From Paucibacter sp. PLA-PC-4 (GTDB taxonomy: Bacteria; Pseudomonadota; Gammaproteobacteria; Burkholderiales; Burkholderiaceae_C): DNA of 64,000 nt. Position numbers and translations under genes: made by a program. The stretch's first letter is position 1. Each line of letters starts with the position of its first letter. Location of the stretch: the NCBI RefSeq assembly GCF_026241155.1, contig NZ_JAPFGP010000011.1:1-64000 (forward strand). Direction: 5' to 3'. Of this stretch, positions 29,481-38,657 are shown one piece after another. The notes beneath the pieces were generated by a model. The model had not been told where the DNA came from and did no database searches. It worked only from the letters and a program-made list of their open reading frames with translations.

Positions 29481-29957
29481 ATGAAGAAGCAATTGCCTGC
29501 GGTCTTCTCCCGCATCCGCTCGGCGCTCAGGCGCCGTGGGACGACCCAGGAGACCGATGACTACATCCAGGAGGCCTTTGCACGGCTGGCCAGCTACGAG
29601 CGCGAGCAGGTGGTGCTGGAGCCCGAGGCCTTCCTGATGCGCACCGCGATCAATCTGTCCATCGACGCCCACCGGGCGCGGGTGGTGCACGGCGAGCAAG
29701 TGGTGCTGGAGGAAGTCATCCTGGTGGATGACTCGCCGCCGGTCGAATCGGTGGTGCTGGGCCGTGAACGCCTGGCGCGGCTGGAGCAATGCCTGGGCCG
29801 CCTGGGCGAGAAGCCACGCGAGATCTTCCTGGCTCACCGTGTCGACGGGCTGACCTACCGGGAGATCGCCGACCAGCAGGGCTTGAGCATCAGCACGGTG
29901 GAGAAGCATGTTGCGAAGGCTACGATGCAGCTCATCACCTTGATGAAGGACTGGTAG
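29481..29957 (+). CDS. ECF-type RNA polymerase sigma factor (FecI-like)
   Basis: 158 residues. Region 2 (residues about 1-75) contains ETDDYIQEAFARLASYEREQ and AFLMRTAINLSIDAHR; region 4 (about 100-150) has the HTH LTYREIADQQGLSISTVEKH. This is the FecI-like group that answers to a FecR anti-sigma/sensor in the inner membrane, here encoded two bases downstream. Such pairs normally control an adjacent TonB-dependent receptor, which is absent. A degenerate copy lies at 28146. Confidence 0.92.
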   Translation: MKKQLPAVFSRIRSALRRRGTTQETDDYIQEAFARLASYEREQVVLEPEAFLMRTAINLSIDAHRARVVHGEQVVLEEVILVDDSPPVESVVLGRERLARLEQCLGRLGEKPREIFLAHRVDGLTYREIADQQGLSISTVEKHVAKATMQLITLMKDW

Positions 29958-29959
29958 GC

Positions 29960-31021
29960 GTGCGTTCGAAGGCGGAGCGGGGCAGTGCAGAGGAAGGCTC
30001 CGAGCCCCTGGTGACCCAGGAGATCGCAGCCGAGGCGGCAGTGTGGATTGCGCGGCTGCACGGGCCACACCGATCCCACCTTATGGAGCGCGAATGCCGG
30101 GCCTGGCAGGCCCGCTCGGCGGCACATCGCCTGGCCTTCGAGCGCGGGACGGATCTGTGGATGGAAGCGGCGGGCGTAGACCGGGCGGCGGTGGCGCGTG
30201 CGGCGGCAGACCGACAACCCGAGCCGGCTGCAAGGGAAGGGCGGCGCTTCAAGCCATGGCCCCTTGCTGCGGCACTGACAACGGCAGTCCTGGCCGGCGT
30301 GCTGGTGCTCGGCCCTTGGTGGGGCGGGGACCGCTACGACACCGGCGTGGGCGAGCAGCGCCTTGTGATGCTGCAAGACGGCACGCGGATGTCGATGAAC
30401 ACCTCGACGCGGGTCAGGGTTGAGCTCGGGTCGTCACGGCGCACCGTGGAGGTTCTGGGCGGCGAGGCGCTGTTCGAGGTGGCCAAGGACGCTAGCCGGC
30501 CTTTCGTCGTGCGAGCTGCGGGTTCGGAGGTGACGGCCACGGGCACGGCGTTTGTGGTGCGCTATACGCCGGCCATCGAGGGCCGTCCAGATGCCTTGGA
30601 CATCACGCTGGTCGAGGGCAGGGTGGTGGTGCGCGGTGCGACCGAAGGCTCGCCCTCGACCGAGTTCGTGGCGGCCATGGAGATGGTGCCGGGGCAGCGC
30701 CTGCGGGTTGCCGGCCGATCTCGTGGTCAGGCGGGAGCGTTACCCAAGCCGCAGATGGACAGGCCTCAAGTGGATCAGGTGCTGGCCTGGAAGCGCGGAG
30801 AGGCTATCTTCGACGATGTGTCGCTGCTCGAGGCTGTGGCCGAGATGAACCGCTATGCCGCGATGCCGATCCGTGTGGCCAGTTCGGACGCGGTGGGCAG
30901 CCTGCGGGTCAGCGGGGTGTTCAAGACCGGCGACAACGTCGGCTTCGCGCGGGCAGTGGCCGAGCTGCATGGGTTGGCCGTGCGCGAGCGCGCGGATGGG
31001 GTGGAGCTTCTGTCCAAGTAA
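29960..31021 (+). CDS. FecR-family anti-sigma/signal transducer
   Basis: 353 residues from GTG 29960, two bases after the sigma stop. N-terminal cytoplasmic DUF4880-type segment (AAVWIARLHGPH, residues 26-37), one membrane helix (about 100-121), a periplasmic FecR domain (about 125-225; VMLQDGTRMSMNTSTRVRVE, GEALFEVAKDASRPF) and a C-terminal STN-like domain (about 270-353; IFDDVSLLEAVAEMNRYA). In Fec-type systems FecR relays a signal from an outer-membrane receptor to FecI. No receptor follows; two PEP-CTERM genes do. A stray copy of its 3' end lies at 33445. Confidence 0.9.
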   Translation: MRSKAERGSAEEGSEPLVTQEIAAEAAVWIARLHGPHRSHLMERECRAWQARSAAHRLAFERGTDLWMEAAGVDRAAVARAAADRQPEPAAREGRRFKPWPLAAALTTAVLAGVLVLGPWWGGDRYDTGVGEQRLVMLQDGTRMSMNTSTRVRVELGSSRRTVEVLGGEALFEVAKDASRPFVVRAAGSEVTATGTAFVVRYTPAIEGRPDALDITLVEGRVVVRGATEGSPSTEFVAAMEMVPGQRLRVAGRSRGQAGALPKPQMDRPQVDQVLAWKRGEAIFDDVSLLEAVAEMNRYAAMPIRVASSDAVGSLRVSGVFKTGDNVGFARAVAELHGLAVRERADGVELLSK

Positions 31022-31567
31022 TGGGCCGGCGCGGCAATCAAGCCGCTGGCAGGCCGCTCTCAGGCGTGCTTCGTGCCCATAGCGGAACTCTGGCGAACTA
31101 AGGGTGCACGCTGGATGCAGCCTCTCGGCTACTGCGGTCCGATGCCCGCTGCCCGCAGTAAAAGTCACCGATGTGTGGCTTCCGCGCGGAAGCCAACAAC
31201 GTTGCTACGCAGAGGTTCCGCTGGTCAGGCCTGGGCTAGAAGTCTCTGCCTTTGCGCGAGGTTCGAGCCGCTTGCTTGATGCGGATATCCCGCTGCGGTC
31301 AAATCGTCCTCTGACTTGTGGATGCAGCAATTGACTAATTCCCTCAGGCTCAATTGCAAGAAATAACGCTACCAAGTCGTCGCGCGTACTCGCACGAGCT
31401 CGCCGTTCAGAACAAGGTCAGGAGCGCTGCTCATTCTCCGGGCGCGTCTGAGCCGCTTTGGAAATGAAGGACATGCGAGCGCTATACCCGGATTTTGGGT
31501 ACTTATTCAGCGTTGCCCTAACACCCTCGCTTTCATTTTTCCTGAAATCTAGCCGTGTGGAGTCGAC
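31022..31567. other. Intergenic stretch between fecR and PEP-CTERM genes, with 20-bp palindrome
   Basis: 546 bp without a supported gene. TGGCTTCCGCGCGGAAGCCA at 31176-31195 is a perfect 20-bp palindrome with no T-run; it might be a hairpin or a dimeric protein site. The last 150 bp become AT-richer toward the PEP-CTERM start. No trace of a TonB-dependent receptor is seen. Confidence 0.5.
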
Positions 31568-32608
31568 ATGAATAAATTCTCGCTTGGCCAGAGCAGCATT
31601 GCCAAATGCCTGCTCTTTTTAAATCTGCCGGTGTTTGCAATTGCCTATGCTGCAATGAGGAACATTATCAAGGCGGTAAACGTCGTTTCGATTTGCACGA
31701 CGAAAAAGTTGACAGCGATTGCTGTAGGTCTTTTCGGTATATCAATCGCGCTTGCCGCTGAACCGCCACAAGCATCCGGAATCGTCGTCGAAGGGGTGAC
31801 CGCATCTCCGGAGTACCTGCCCGAATACGCGCGGGCGGCTTTTGGCAGCAAGTCAACTGCATCAATAGTGACCTACGGCTCGCCTGCAGCTGCGAAATCA
31901 CTGACCGACACCGAGCTTCTCAATCAATTCGGCCGGCAATTGGCGCCAAGTCCAGGCGCTGAAGCCCGTGCGGATTTTGATGGAACTCGAGGTGCCGCGA
32001 GACTCTCGTCGGAGATTGACATGATCGGCGCAACAGGTGCCACTATCACGGTGTATGACCGCCTGGAAATACTTCCGGATTCGGGCCCGCTGACCTTCCG
32101 CCTGCGTGTCGATTCGCTCAGTATGTCGGCCCAGGGTCCGGGCGCTGTCGCGAACTTCTTTGTTGGAGCAGCGCTGTACGACGGCGACGGGTATGACATC
32201 GGCTTGGTCGGATTTGGGTTTACAAAGGAAGTCGATGCCAGCGGAATCAGCAGCGAGTTCGGATTCTCCTTTGCGGGAGTTAACCTGACTCAGCTAGATC
32301 ATCAGCCAACCCTTGTTGAGCGCTCCTTCACATTCACGCCGCCAGCTGGCGCGCTGCTGCTGCGTTGGCAGATAAGTGGCGGCACGGAGTCATGGCTTGG
32401 TACCGGCGCGGCTCAGATATCTGCGTTCCACACCGCATATCTGGGCATCGACGGTAACTACACATCACAAGCAGGTTTCTCCTATCCAGGCTTCCAAGCA
32501 CCGATTCCTGAACCGACGACGTCCTTGCTTATGTTTGTTGGACTTATTGGGCTGGGTGCTGTCAAGTACCGCGCCCGAAAGAACTCAAGGACCGTGTCCA
32601 GTCATTGA
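31568..32608 (+). CDS. PEP-CTERM sorting domain protein
   Basis: 346 residues. GGAG at 31559-31562 supports ATG 31568. Two hydrophobic N-terminal stretches occur (residues 13-28 and about 47-62, the latter ending IALAAEPP); with start M30 (31655) the second would be a normal signal peptide, so the true start is uncertain. The mature part is Ser/Thr/Gly-rich beta-type, no cysteine enzyme motif. C-terminus: IPEPTTSLLMFVGL, hydrophobic helix, then KYRARKNSR. Exported and trimmed by an exosortase encoded elsewhere. Base composition is lower in GC than flanking genes. Confidence 0.85.
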   Translation: MNKFSLGQSSIAKCLLFLNLPVFAIAYAAMRNIIKAVNVVSICTTKKLTAIAVGLFGISIALAAEPPQASGIVVEGVTASPEYLPEYARAAFGSKSTASIVTYGSPAAAKSLTDTELLNQFGRQLAPSPGAEARADFDGTRGAARLSSEIDMIGATGATITVYDRLEILPDSGPLTFRLRVDSLSMSAQGPGAVANFFVGAALYDGDGYDIGLVGFGFTKEVDASGISSEFGFSFAGVNLTQLDHQPTLVERSFTFTPPAGALLLRWQISGGTESWLGTGAAQISAFHTAYLGIDGNYTSQAGFSYPGFQAPIPEPTTSLLMFVGLIGLGAVKYRARKNSRTVSSH

Positions 32609-32648
32609 GCCTTTGACTTCATTCACATCAAACGCTGGAGTTAAATCA

Positions 32649-33236
32649 ATGACCATTTTTCTGTCTCGCTTCCTTTTTATAGGAAGTCTCATGGCGTCGT
32701 TTGCAATCCCTGCCTCGGCTGTGGACCTGCTTGGCAGCTCCGTAGTATCGCGCTTCTATGCTTTAGGGAACCCAATCACCGCTCCCGGTGCATCTCCGCT
32801 TGAGTTTATCGTTGATGGAAATCCTCGCCCCGGATACGCGAACCACTTTACGGTCACCGTTACAGATAGCCAAATAATATATGACTTTGTTGGCATCAAT
32901 GGTTATGTAAATTCGGTGCCATCCTATAATCAAAATGGCCTCTACATTGAGGTTGGGAATCTGCTGGTTTTTTCCAATGCATCACCCATATTAACCGCGT
33001 CAATCAATGCTGCGACTAATATGGCAGGTTTTTCAGCAGACCGACTAAGCTACAATGCCACAGGTGTAGCAGTGAATTGGGCGGGATTGGCGTGGACCGA
33101 TCAAACTGTCGTCGCGATAGATATAAATCCGGCTGCAGTTCCTGAACCAAGTACGTGGCTACTTTGCCTGGCAGGCATTGCTGTATTGTCCCTTTGCCGC
33201 ACTAATTCTGGGCGCGACCGTCGCCTTTCTCTTTAG
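32649..33236 (+). CDS. PEP-CTERM sorting domain protein, small
   Basis: 195 residues. Signal peptide FLFIGSLMASFAIPASAV (about 8-25); a short beta-rich body with NSVPSYNQNGLYIEVGN, VFSNASP and AINWAGL-like strands; C-terminal VPEPSTWLLCLAGI, helix and Arg-rich tail. TGGAG lies eight bases before ATG 32649. Forty bases after the previous PEP-CTERM gene, likely co-transcribed. Noticeably AT-rich for this genome (codons such as AAT, ATA, TTT), which suggests a different history from the surrounding DNA. Confidence 0.85.
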   Translation: MTIFLSRFLFIGSLMASFAIPASAVDLLGSSVVSRFYALGNPITAPGASPLEFIVDGNPRPGYANHFTVTVTDSQIIYDFVGINGYVNSVPSYNQNGLYIEVGNLLVFSNASPILTASINAATNMAGFSADRLSYNATGVAVNWAGLAWTDQTVVAIDINPAAVPEPSTWLLCLAGIAVLSLCRTNSGRDRRLSL

Positions 33237-33444
33237 CATTTGCGACACAATGGACGGCAGCCCATCAACAGCAGTGTTCTGCTGACACCGGGTGGCAATA
33301 TAGAAAGTCGCGAAAATCAATGAGTGTGCGATTAACCAGATCCATTGCGCGGGCTGGCATTTTGGTTCGTCTTTTGCTACCAAAATGCCTGTCAACCGCG
33401 GTGGGTTGGTGAGCTCAACTGTTAAATGGCGCCCAACGCTGTCG

Positions 33445-33560
33445 TGGCGATGACTGCTACGGGCACGCTGTGGCCGAGCTGCATGGGTTGGCTGTGGTCG
33501 AGCACTCGGATCGAATGGAGCTGGCGCCCCGGCCAGACCGCCGACCACGGCCGCTCTGAC
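33445..33560 (+). pseudogene. Stray copy of the 3' end of a fecR gene
   Basis: The frame reads HAVAELHGLAVVEHSDRMEL, matching ARAVAELHGLAVRERADGVEL at the end of the intact FecR (about 30930-31010). DNA identity is highest over GTGGCCGAGCTGCATGGGTT. Nothing upstream continues the FecR frame, so only the tail survives. The rest of 33237-33783 holds no recognisable gene. Confidence 0.7.
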
Positions 33561-33783
33561 CCGGCCGACACGCAGCCCGCTCCCACCCGTAGCCGATCCG
33601 GCATTGCGATGGTGCCTGACCACCCTTGAAAGGGAGGGCTTCCCCCGAAAGCCACGCTTCGGGGCGGCCAAGCACTGACGACTGCCGACCGAAGACCGAC
33701 ACATTCGACTCCCTGAGATGGGGAGCTTTGTGTAGCGGCGCGACGGTCGAATTGTCGCGGGCTTGGATGTTGTCCGAACCAGG

Positions 33784-34179
33784 CTAGGCTTCGATCGGCG
33801 TGGTCAGCGCAGCCGAAAACACCTGGCCGACTTTGAACGGGCGTTCAATAACGACGTCCGCGCCGATCTGCTCCAGCGTCTCCCTGGTGGCGGACATGGC
33901 AGGGCTTTGCATCACGACAATACGTATGTCGGCAGGGCAGCCCGCTTGACCACTGCGGATCTGAGTGACGAATTCGGTGAGCGTCGTCGTTTCGATGCCG
34001 CCCAGAATGAGCGCGTCGAAGCTCGCCGCATTGAGCTTTGCCTGCGCTGCTTCGACGCTCAATGCTTCCGTGACCTCGGCCAGACGCAACTCGGCACCCA
34101 CTGAGCCGAGCGTGCGTCGAAGTACGAACTGTGGTTCCACCAACAACACCTGCGGCAGCCTCATTTGCTGCGATGTCAT
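33784..34179 (-). CDS. Receiver-like domain protein lacking the phospho-acceptor
   Basis: 131 residues, a single CheY-like fold: VLLVEPQF (strand 1), SFDALILGGIE (strand 3), IVVMQSPA (strand 4), IGADVVIERPFKVGQV (strand 5 and the conserved Lys). The acidic pair after strand 1 is reduced to one Glu and the Asp at the end of strand 3 is Gly, so it should not be phosphorylated. Last gene of a four-gene operon; its start overlaps the GAF gene stop by four bases. Probably a binding or output module rather than a classical response regulator. Confidence 0.75.
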   Translation of the reverse strand: MTSQQMRLPQVLLVEPQFVLRRTLGSVGAELRLAEVTEALSVEAAQAKLNAASFDALILGGIETTTLTEFVTQIRSGQAGCPADIRIVVMQSPAMSATRETLEQIGADVVIERPFKVGQVFSAALTTPIEA

Positions 34180-34673
34180 GCCTCCCCCTGCTTGCCTGCC
34201 AACGCTTCGTTCACCAATTGACTCAGTGCCGACATCACGGCGCGCTCGATCAGACCCAGTTCCCGGGGCCGCGTATCAATAACGCACAGGGTACCGACAC
34301 GCTCTCCCGACGGAGCGCATACCGGAGCCCCGGCGTAAAAGCGGATGTGCGGGAAGCCGGTCACCAGCGGGTTGTCGAAAAACCTCTCGTCTTTGGAGGC
34401 GTCGCCGACAACGAACAGCTCGGATTGATTGATCGCATGAGCACAAAAGGAGATGTCGCGTGCGGTTTGCGTGACGTCAAGACCCAGTCGGGATTTGAAC
34501 CACTGCCGGTGGCTGTCGACGAGACTCACCAGTGCAATAGGAACGTCGAGTTCTTCGGTCGCAAAGCGCACGACGCGATCAAATCGCTCGTCTGGCGGCG
34601 TATCCAGCACGAGCAAGTTGTGCAGCGCTTGAAGCCGCTGGGCTTCATCGGCGGGTAAGGGGGCGGCGGTCAT
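34176..34673 (-). CDS. GAF domain protein
   Basis: 165 residues forming one GAF domain with the pattern seen in sensor proteins of this type: EAQRLQALHNLLVLDTPPDE, VPIALVSLVDSHRQWFKS, SFCAHAINQSE, FYAGAPVCAPSGERVGTLCV and a C-terminal helix. No catalytic domain. GAF domains bind small ligands; C at SFCAH is frequent in this subgroup. Between the CheW-repeat gene (52-bp gap) and the receiver gene. Confidence 0.85.
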   Translation of the reverse strand: MTAAPLPADEAQRLQALHNLLVLDTPPDERFDRVVRFATEELDVPIALVSLVDSHRQWFKSRLGLDVTQTARDISFCAHAINQSELFVVGDASKDERFFDNPLVTGFPHIRFYAGAPVCAPSGERVGTLCVIDTRPRELGLIERAVMSALSQLVNEALAGKQGEA

Positions 34674-34724
34674 GGGTTTTCGGCCTTGGTATCAAATGGT
34701 GGCTGCAACAAACATGCGGAACTG

Positions 34725-36143
34725 TCAGCTGATGAGGTAACCCATTTCTTGCAGGTTGACGACAACCGTGCTCACTGGCTCTGCGTTGCCGGGTATGGTG
34801 ACCATGCTGACGTCACCCATCAGTCCGAGGCGGATGCTGCTCTGCTCCACCGAGTGTGCCGGGACCCACGCCTCAAGTTTGTCGATCGCCACCCCCGCAA
34901 CAGCACCGTCGGTCTCGACCAATACCGCGAGCTTGGAGTGCGTCGCCGGTTCGGCGCCGATCGAGGGGAAGCCAGCGACCCGGACGGTGCGGTCGCGCCA
35001 GCGAATCATCGTGCTGGAGCCGGCGTTCAACTCCTTCTCGGCACGTGCATCGAGTGCAACTATTTGGACGATGCCGTCAACCGGCGAGGCGTAGCGCCTG
35101 CCTGCCTGGAACAGCAGGTAGGGAGTGGCCGATGCGCCCGGCCGCCGGCCCTCGGGCATGGGCGCTGCGGCTGGGCTGGCATCGAGCTCGCCGCCGATGA
35201 CCGATTCGGGCGAAGACTCAAAAAGCCGGTCCATGTCGATCACGCGAACTTGCCCGAGTTGCTCGACGACGGCAACACCGCTCAGCAGCGGGTGGTCGAT
35301 CGAGGGTTCAATCTCCCCAGGCGCCAGGTCCAGCAACTGTTTGGCGGCTTGGATGCAAAGACCCAGATGCGATCCTTTGTTGTTCACAACGGCTATCCAG
35401 TCGGCGTCCAGATTCGTCCCGGTGTCTGTGATGGCGGCGAAATCGACCATGGCGAGCTTGCGGCCCCGATAGGTGGTCACGCCGCAGGTGCGTCCCCCGA
35501 GCTTCAATGTCGACTCTGGTATGGGCGCGGCGATCGCCTCCGACACCGCGGTCGCCGGCACGGCGTACAGGGTCTCGCTGCCTGGGCTGCCCACAGACAG
35601 GACCGCGTACCGACCGCGTTTTTCGTGGGCCGCGTGCTTTTGCCGCTGACTGAGGTGTCCCGGTGCGACCCGTCTACTCTCACACCACATATTGGCCAGA
35701 TGCAGCAGTCGGTCGGCTTCGAGAAGCGGCAACGACTGCAGGGACGCGTCCGGGGACGGCAGCACGCGATCAAACAGTTCTTCGGGATCCTCGTTGCGAA
35801 ATATCTGCTGGATCCGCTCACGGCCCACAGAGGCGACGCCGAGCAGCGCGTCAACCAGAATACCCAGCCGGCCCGCTTTGCCGCGCAGTATCAGGACACG
35901 GCGCTCGACCGATGAACTTGAGGGCGATGCATCAAGCTTGACCCACTCGCCGATCGACGCAACGGGTATCGCCTCCGAGTTCGATTGAATCACCCCGGCC
36001 AGCGCGCCCTTGCGCCGCGGCACCTGTCCGAGGCCACCCGGCGGGAGCGGAATCGCTCGTTCGATGTCCGAGATGTCGATCGCAAGCACAGTCCCGGAAA
36101 TCCGGACACGTGCGTACGAAAGAACGCCAGCCTGAGCGATCAT
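34725..36143 (-). CDS. Triple CheW-domain scaffold protein
   Basis: 472 residues made of three CheW-like domains: about 5-150 ([20 protein letters not shown]), 175-325 ([31 protein letters not shown]) and 345-472 ([33 protein letters not shown]). CheW couples chemoreceptors to the CheA kinase; single-domain CheW is about 160 residues. Three in tandem could crosslink receptors or replace a kinase node. There is no CheA in the window. Its ATG overlaps the receptor stop by four bases (36140-36143), so both are translated together. Confidence 0.82.
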   Translation of the reverse strand: MIAQAGVLSYARVRISGTVLAIDISDIERAIPLPPGGLGQVPRRKGALAGVIQSNSEAIPVASIGEWVKLDASPSSSSVERRVLILRGKAGRLGILVDALLGVASVGRERIQQIFRNEDPEELFDRVLPSPDASLQSLPLLEADRLLHLANMWCESRRVAPGHLSQRQKHAAHEKRGRYAVLSVGSPGSETLYAVPATAVSEAIAAPIPESTLKLGGRTCGVTTYRGRKLAMVDFAAITDTGTNLDADWIAVVNNKGSHLGLCIQAAKQLLDLAPGEIEPSIDHPLLSGVAVVEQLGQVRVIDMDRLFESSPESVIGGELDASPAAAPMPEGRRPGASATPYLLFQAGRRYASPVDGIVQIVALDARAEKELNAGSSTMIRWRDRTVRVAGFPSIGAEPATHSKLAVLVETDGAVAGVAIDKLEAWVPAHSVEQSSIRLGLMGDVSMVTIPGNAEPVSTVVVNLQEMGYLIS

Positions 36144-37867
36144 GCTGCCGCTTGACGGTTGGTACCCTGTCCCAGGTCCGCAAGGAGCGAGGCAACGTCA
36201 TGGGTGGAGGACTCCTGGGCTGCCATTGCCGCCTGGATCTCCCCGATGGAATGATTGGTCTTCTCCACCGACAACAAGATACGGGAGAAAGCCTGTTCCA
36301 CATTTTCGGAGAGACGACTGCCCTCGGTGACGCTGCTGACAGTCTTGTTGATCAGCTTGGCGATCTCCCGTGTGGCCAGCGAGGACTTCTCGGCAAGCTT
36401 GCGTACCTCATCGGCGACGACAGAGAACCCGAGGCCGTGTTCGCCAGCCCGAGCTGCCTCGATCGCGGCATTGAACGCCAACAGGTGGGTTTGACTCGAG
36501 ATCTCCCCGATGGTGTCAACGATCTCGTGGATGTTCGACGAAGCCCGCTCGATCTCCACAATAGCTTCCCGAGCCCGCTTGAGCAGCTTGTTCCCGTCGT
36601 CCGCCTCATGCTGCGTCTGGCCCGCGAGGTCGCTGGATCGCTGGGTGTCGCGAGCGACGCGCTGGATCGAGCCCATCATCCGCTCCAGCACTTCGGTGAT
36701 GTCGTGGACTTTCTGCGTGATCGCTGCCTCTCTGGCCACCTGTTGCCCGATGTCCATGGCGAACTTCACGACCTTGTAGGGCTTGCCGTCGATGTCCAGT
36801 ATCGGGTTATAGGTGGCCTGGATCCAGCACTCTGCACCATGCTTGCCCACGCGCTTGAACCGTCCCGATTTGTATTTCCCGTCGCCGAGATCAGCCCAGA
36901 AGTCGCGGTAGGACTGCGACTTCACCAGCTCGTCCGCGCAGAACATGCGGTGATGCTTGCCCTGGATTTCTGCAAGGCTGTACCCCATGGTGCGCAGGAA
37001 GTTCTGGTTCGCCGTCAGGATGTTGCCCTGCATGTCAAACTCGATGATCGCCTGGGACAACGCAATCGCGTCGAGCTTTCCTTTGGTGTCGGCCGAGGCT
37101 CGCATCTCCTGAGAAATGTCGGTGGCGAACTTGATCACCTTGTAAGGATTGCCGGATAGGTCGAGAACGGGGTTGTATGACGCTTGAATCCAAATATCAC
37201 TGCCCGAGCTGGAAACGCGCCGGAATCGCCCAGTCTCGAACTCGCCCCGGCTGAGGCGATCCCACAAGGCTAGGTAGTCGGGCGAGCGCGCGAAATCCGC
37301 ATCGCAGAACATTCGATGATGCTGACCGACGACCTGCTCGAGTCGGTAGCCGAATGCATCCAGAAAGTTCTGGTTGGCTGTTAAGACCCGGCCTTTGGTG
37401 TCGAATTCGATGACGGCCTGGACGCGATGAATCGCCGCCAGCACCCCGGCGAAGTCCGCCTGTTGCTGTCGCGCTGCGGTCACGTCCGTCGCAAGTTTGA
37501 CGACCCCTGTCGGCGTCCCCTTTTCGTCCAGCACGGGGTTGTAGGTGGCCTGCAGCCAAATGCTGCCGCCACCCTTCTTGATGCGCTTGTAGATTCCTTC
37601 CATCACCAAGCCGCTGCGCAGCTGCTCCCAGAGCTGGCTGTACTCCTTGCTTTGAGCGTACTCGGGCTCACAGAACATCGAGTGATGGCTGCCAACAACC
37701 TCTGCCAGCTCGTAACCCATGCTCTTGAGAAACAGCTGGTTTGCCCGGATGACCTTGCCGTGAAGATCGAACTCGATCACACATTGTGCGCGCTCCAGCG
37801 CGGCTAAGAGGCCTGCGGCGCTGGCGCCATCGGGTACGGTGGGGTGCAGGCTGTGAAGTGCGTTCAT
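36140..37867 (-). CDS. Soluble chemoreceptor with three PAS domains (BdlA/Aer-like)
   Basis: 575 residues, no membrane helix. Three near-identical PAS domains at about 24-134, 145-255 and 267-377 (period about 122), each with IEFDxxG, ANQxFL, GYxLxEV.G.HH.MFC and a YNP.LD C-cap (PAC). Then a signalling domain (about 395-560) with hairpin tip [20 protein letters not shown] and [14 protein letters not shown]. Related proteins such as BdlA of Pseudomonas affect biofilm dispersal and c-di-GMP; Aer senses redox. Ligand unknown. First gene of the operon that continues with CheWx3, GAF and receiver. Confidence 0.88.
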   Translation of the reverse strand: MNALHSLHPTVPDGASAAGLLAALERAQCVIEFDLHGKVIRANQLFLKSMGYELAEVVGSHHSMFCEPEYAQSKEYSQLWEQLRSGLVMEGIYKRIKKGGGSIWLQATYNPVLDEKGTPTGVVKLATDVTAARQQQADFAGVLAAIHRVQAVIEFDTKGRVLTANQNFLDAFGYRLEQVVGQHHRMFCDADFARSPDYLALWDRLSRGEFETGRFRRVSSSGSDIWIQASYNPVLDLSGNPYKVIKFATDISQEMRASADTKGKLDAIALSQAIIEFDMQGNILTANQNFLRTMGYSLAEIQGKHHRMFCADELVKSQSYRDFWADLGDGKYKSGRFKRVGKHGAECWIQATYNPILDIDGKPYKVVKFAMDIGQQVAREAAITQKVHDITEVLERMMGSIQRVARDTQRSSDLAGQTQHEADDGNKLLKRAREAIVEIERASSNIHEIVDTIGEISSQTHLLAFNAAIEAARAGEHGLGFSVVADEVRKLAEKSSLATREIAKLINKTVSSVTEGSRLSENVEQAFSRILLSVEKTNHSIGEIQAAMAAQESSTHDVASLLADLGQGTNRQAAA

Positions 37868-38657
37868 GTGACGGTCCGGGTTTCAGGTCAACCCTTGGAT
37901 ATCGGCTCGCGACAGCCCGGACTTGAGCAATTGATGATTGGATAGGTTTCGTCGCGCCTCGATGGCGATGGATGGGAAGTCCTGCGCGACATAGGGGTTG
38001 GACTAGAGCGGGAGCATGCAGGAAGCATTCACGAGGCGCTTGCGAAAGCGTCATGAGGTGTTGTGCCCCCGCCGCATCTACACCCGCACGGACTCGTTCC
38101 TCCTGCGTCGGGTACTTGGCCCCTACGGCGGCACGGATGGACTCTGCGCCTAGCAGGAGCCCGGCAGTGTGAACATCCTGAGGTTCTCGCAGAGCCTGCT
38201 TTGCCGCCGAACCGCACGCTTGAACTGCCGAGCCAAAAGCTGAGCCGATGTCGGGCGTGGATGGGCGCTTGACCGGCAGGCACATTGGCCCAAGCTCCAA
38301 GCTCTGATTGCGTGGGCATCCAAAGGTCAATCTGGGCCTGCCACTTTCGCAGGAGATCCACAGGCTACGGAAGGTGGAAATTTTCAGCGCTAGAGGATCT
38401 GGGACAGATGGACATGTATAGGCACAATTGCGAAGAGCGGCGCCGGGGAGAGGGAACAACCCCACCGTAGGCAGCTTGCTGTGTCGCAGCAAAGACCAGT
38501 CTGGCGCGCGCTTGTTGGAAGCTCAACGGCAGCGTGCAAATTTTTGTCAGCAAATTCCACCCGATTCTGCCCAGCGAGGAAGAGCTTCGCTTGGCGCTGC
38601 AGCGAGATCGCGAAGCCATTGAAATGCAAGAAATCTCAGCAACGCTGACCGCTGCCC
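37868..38657. other. 790-bp stretch without a supported gene
   Basis: Frames exist on both strands but none has a ribosome site and family resemblance together. A reverse frame around 38020-38300 reads with some coherence (GSAVQACGSAAKQALREPQD, then RAAVGAKYPTQEERVRAG) but has no start signal and no recognised homologue; it may be a relic. The promoter of the chemoreceptor operon should lie near 37870-37950. Confidence 0.4.

Noticed and set aside
36700-37800. Regular ~366-bp repeats
   Set aside because: They are the three PAS-coding segments of the chemoreceptor, not a CRISPR or DNA-level repeat.
37668-38492. Reverse frame extending upstream of the chemoreceptor gene
   Set aside because: No start with ribosome site, different frame from the receptor, and no recognisable family; kept only as a possible relic.
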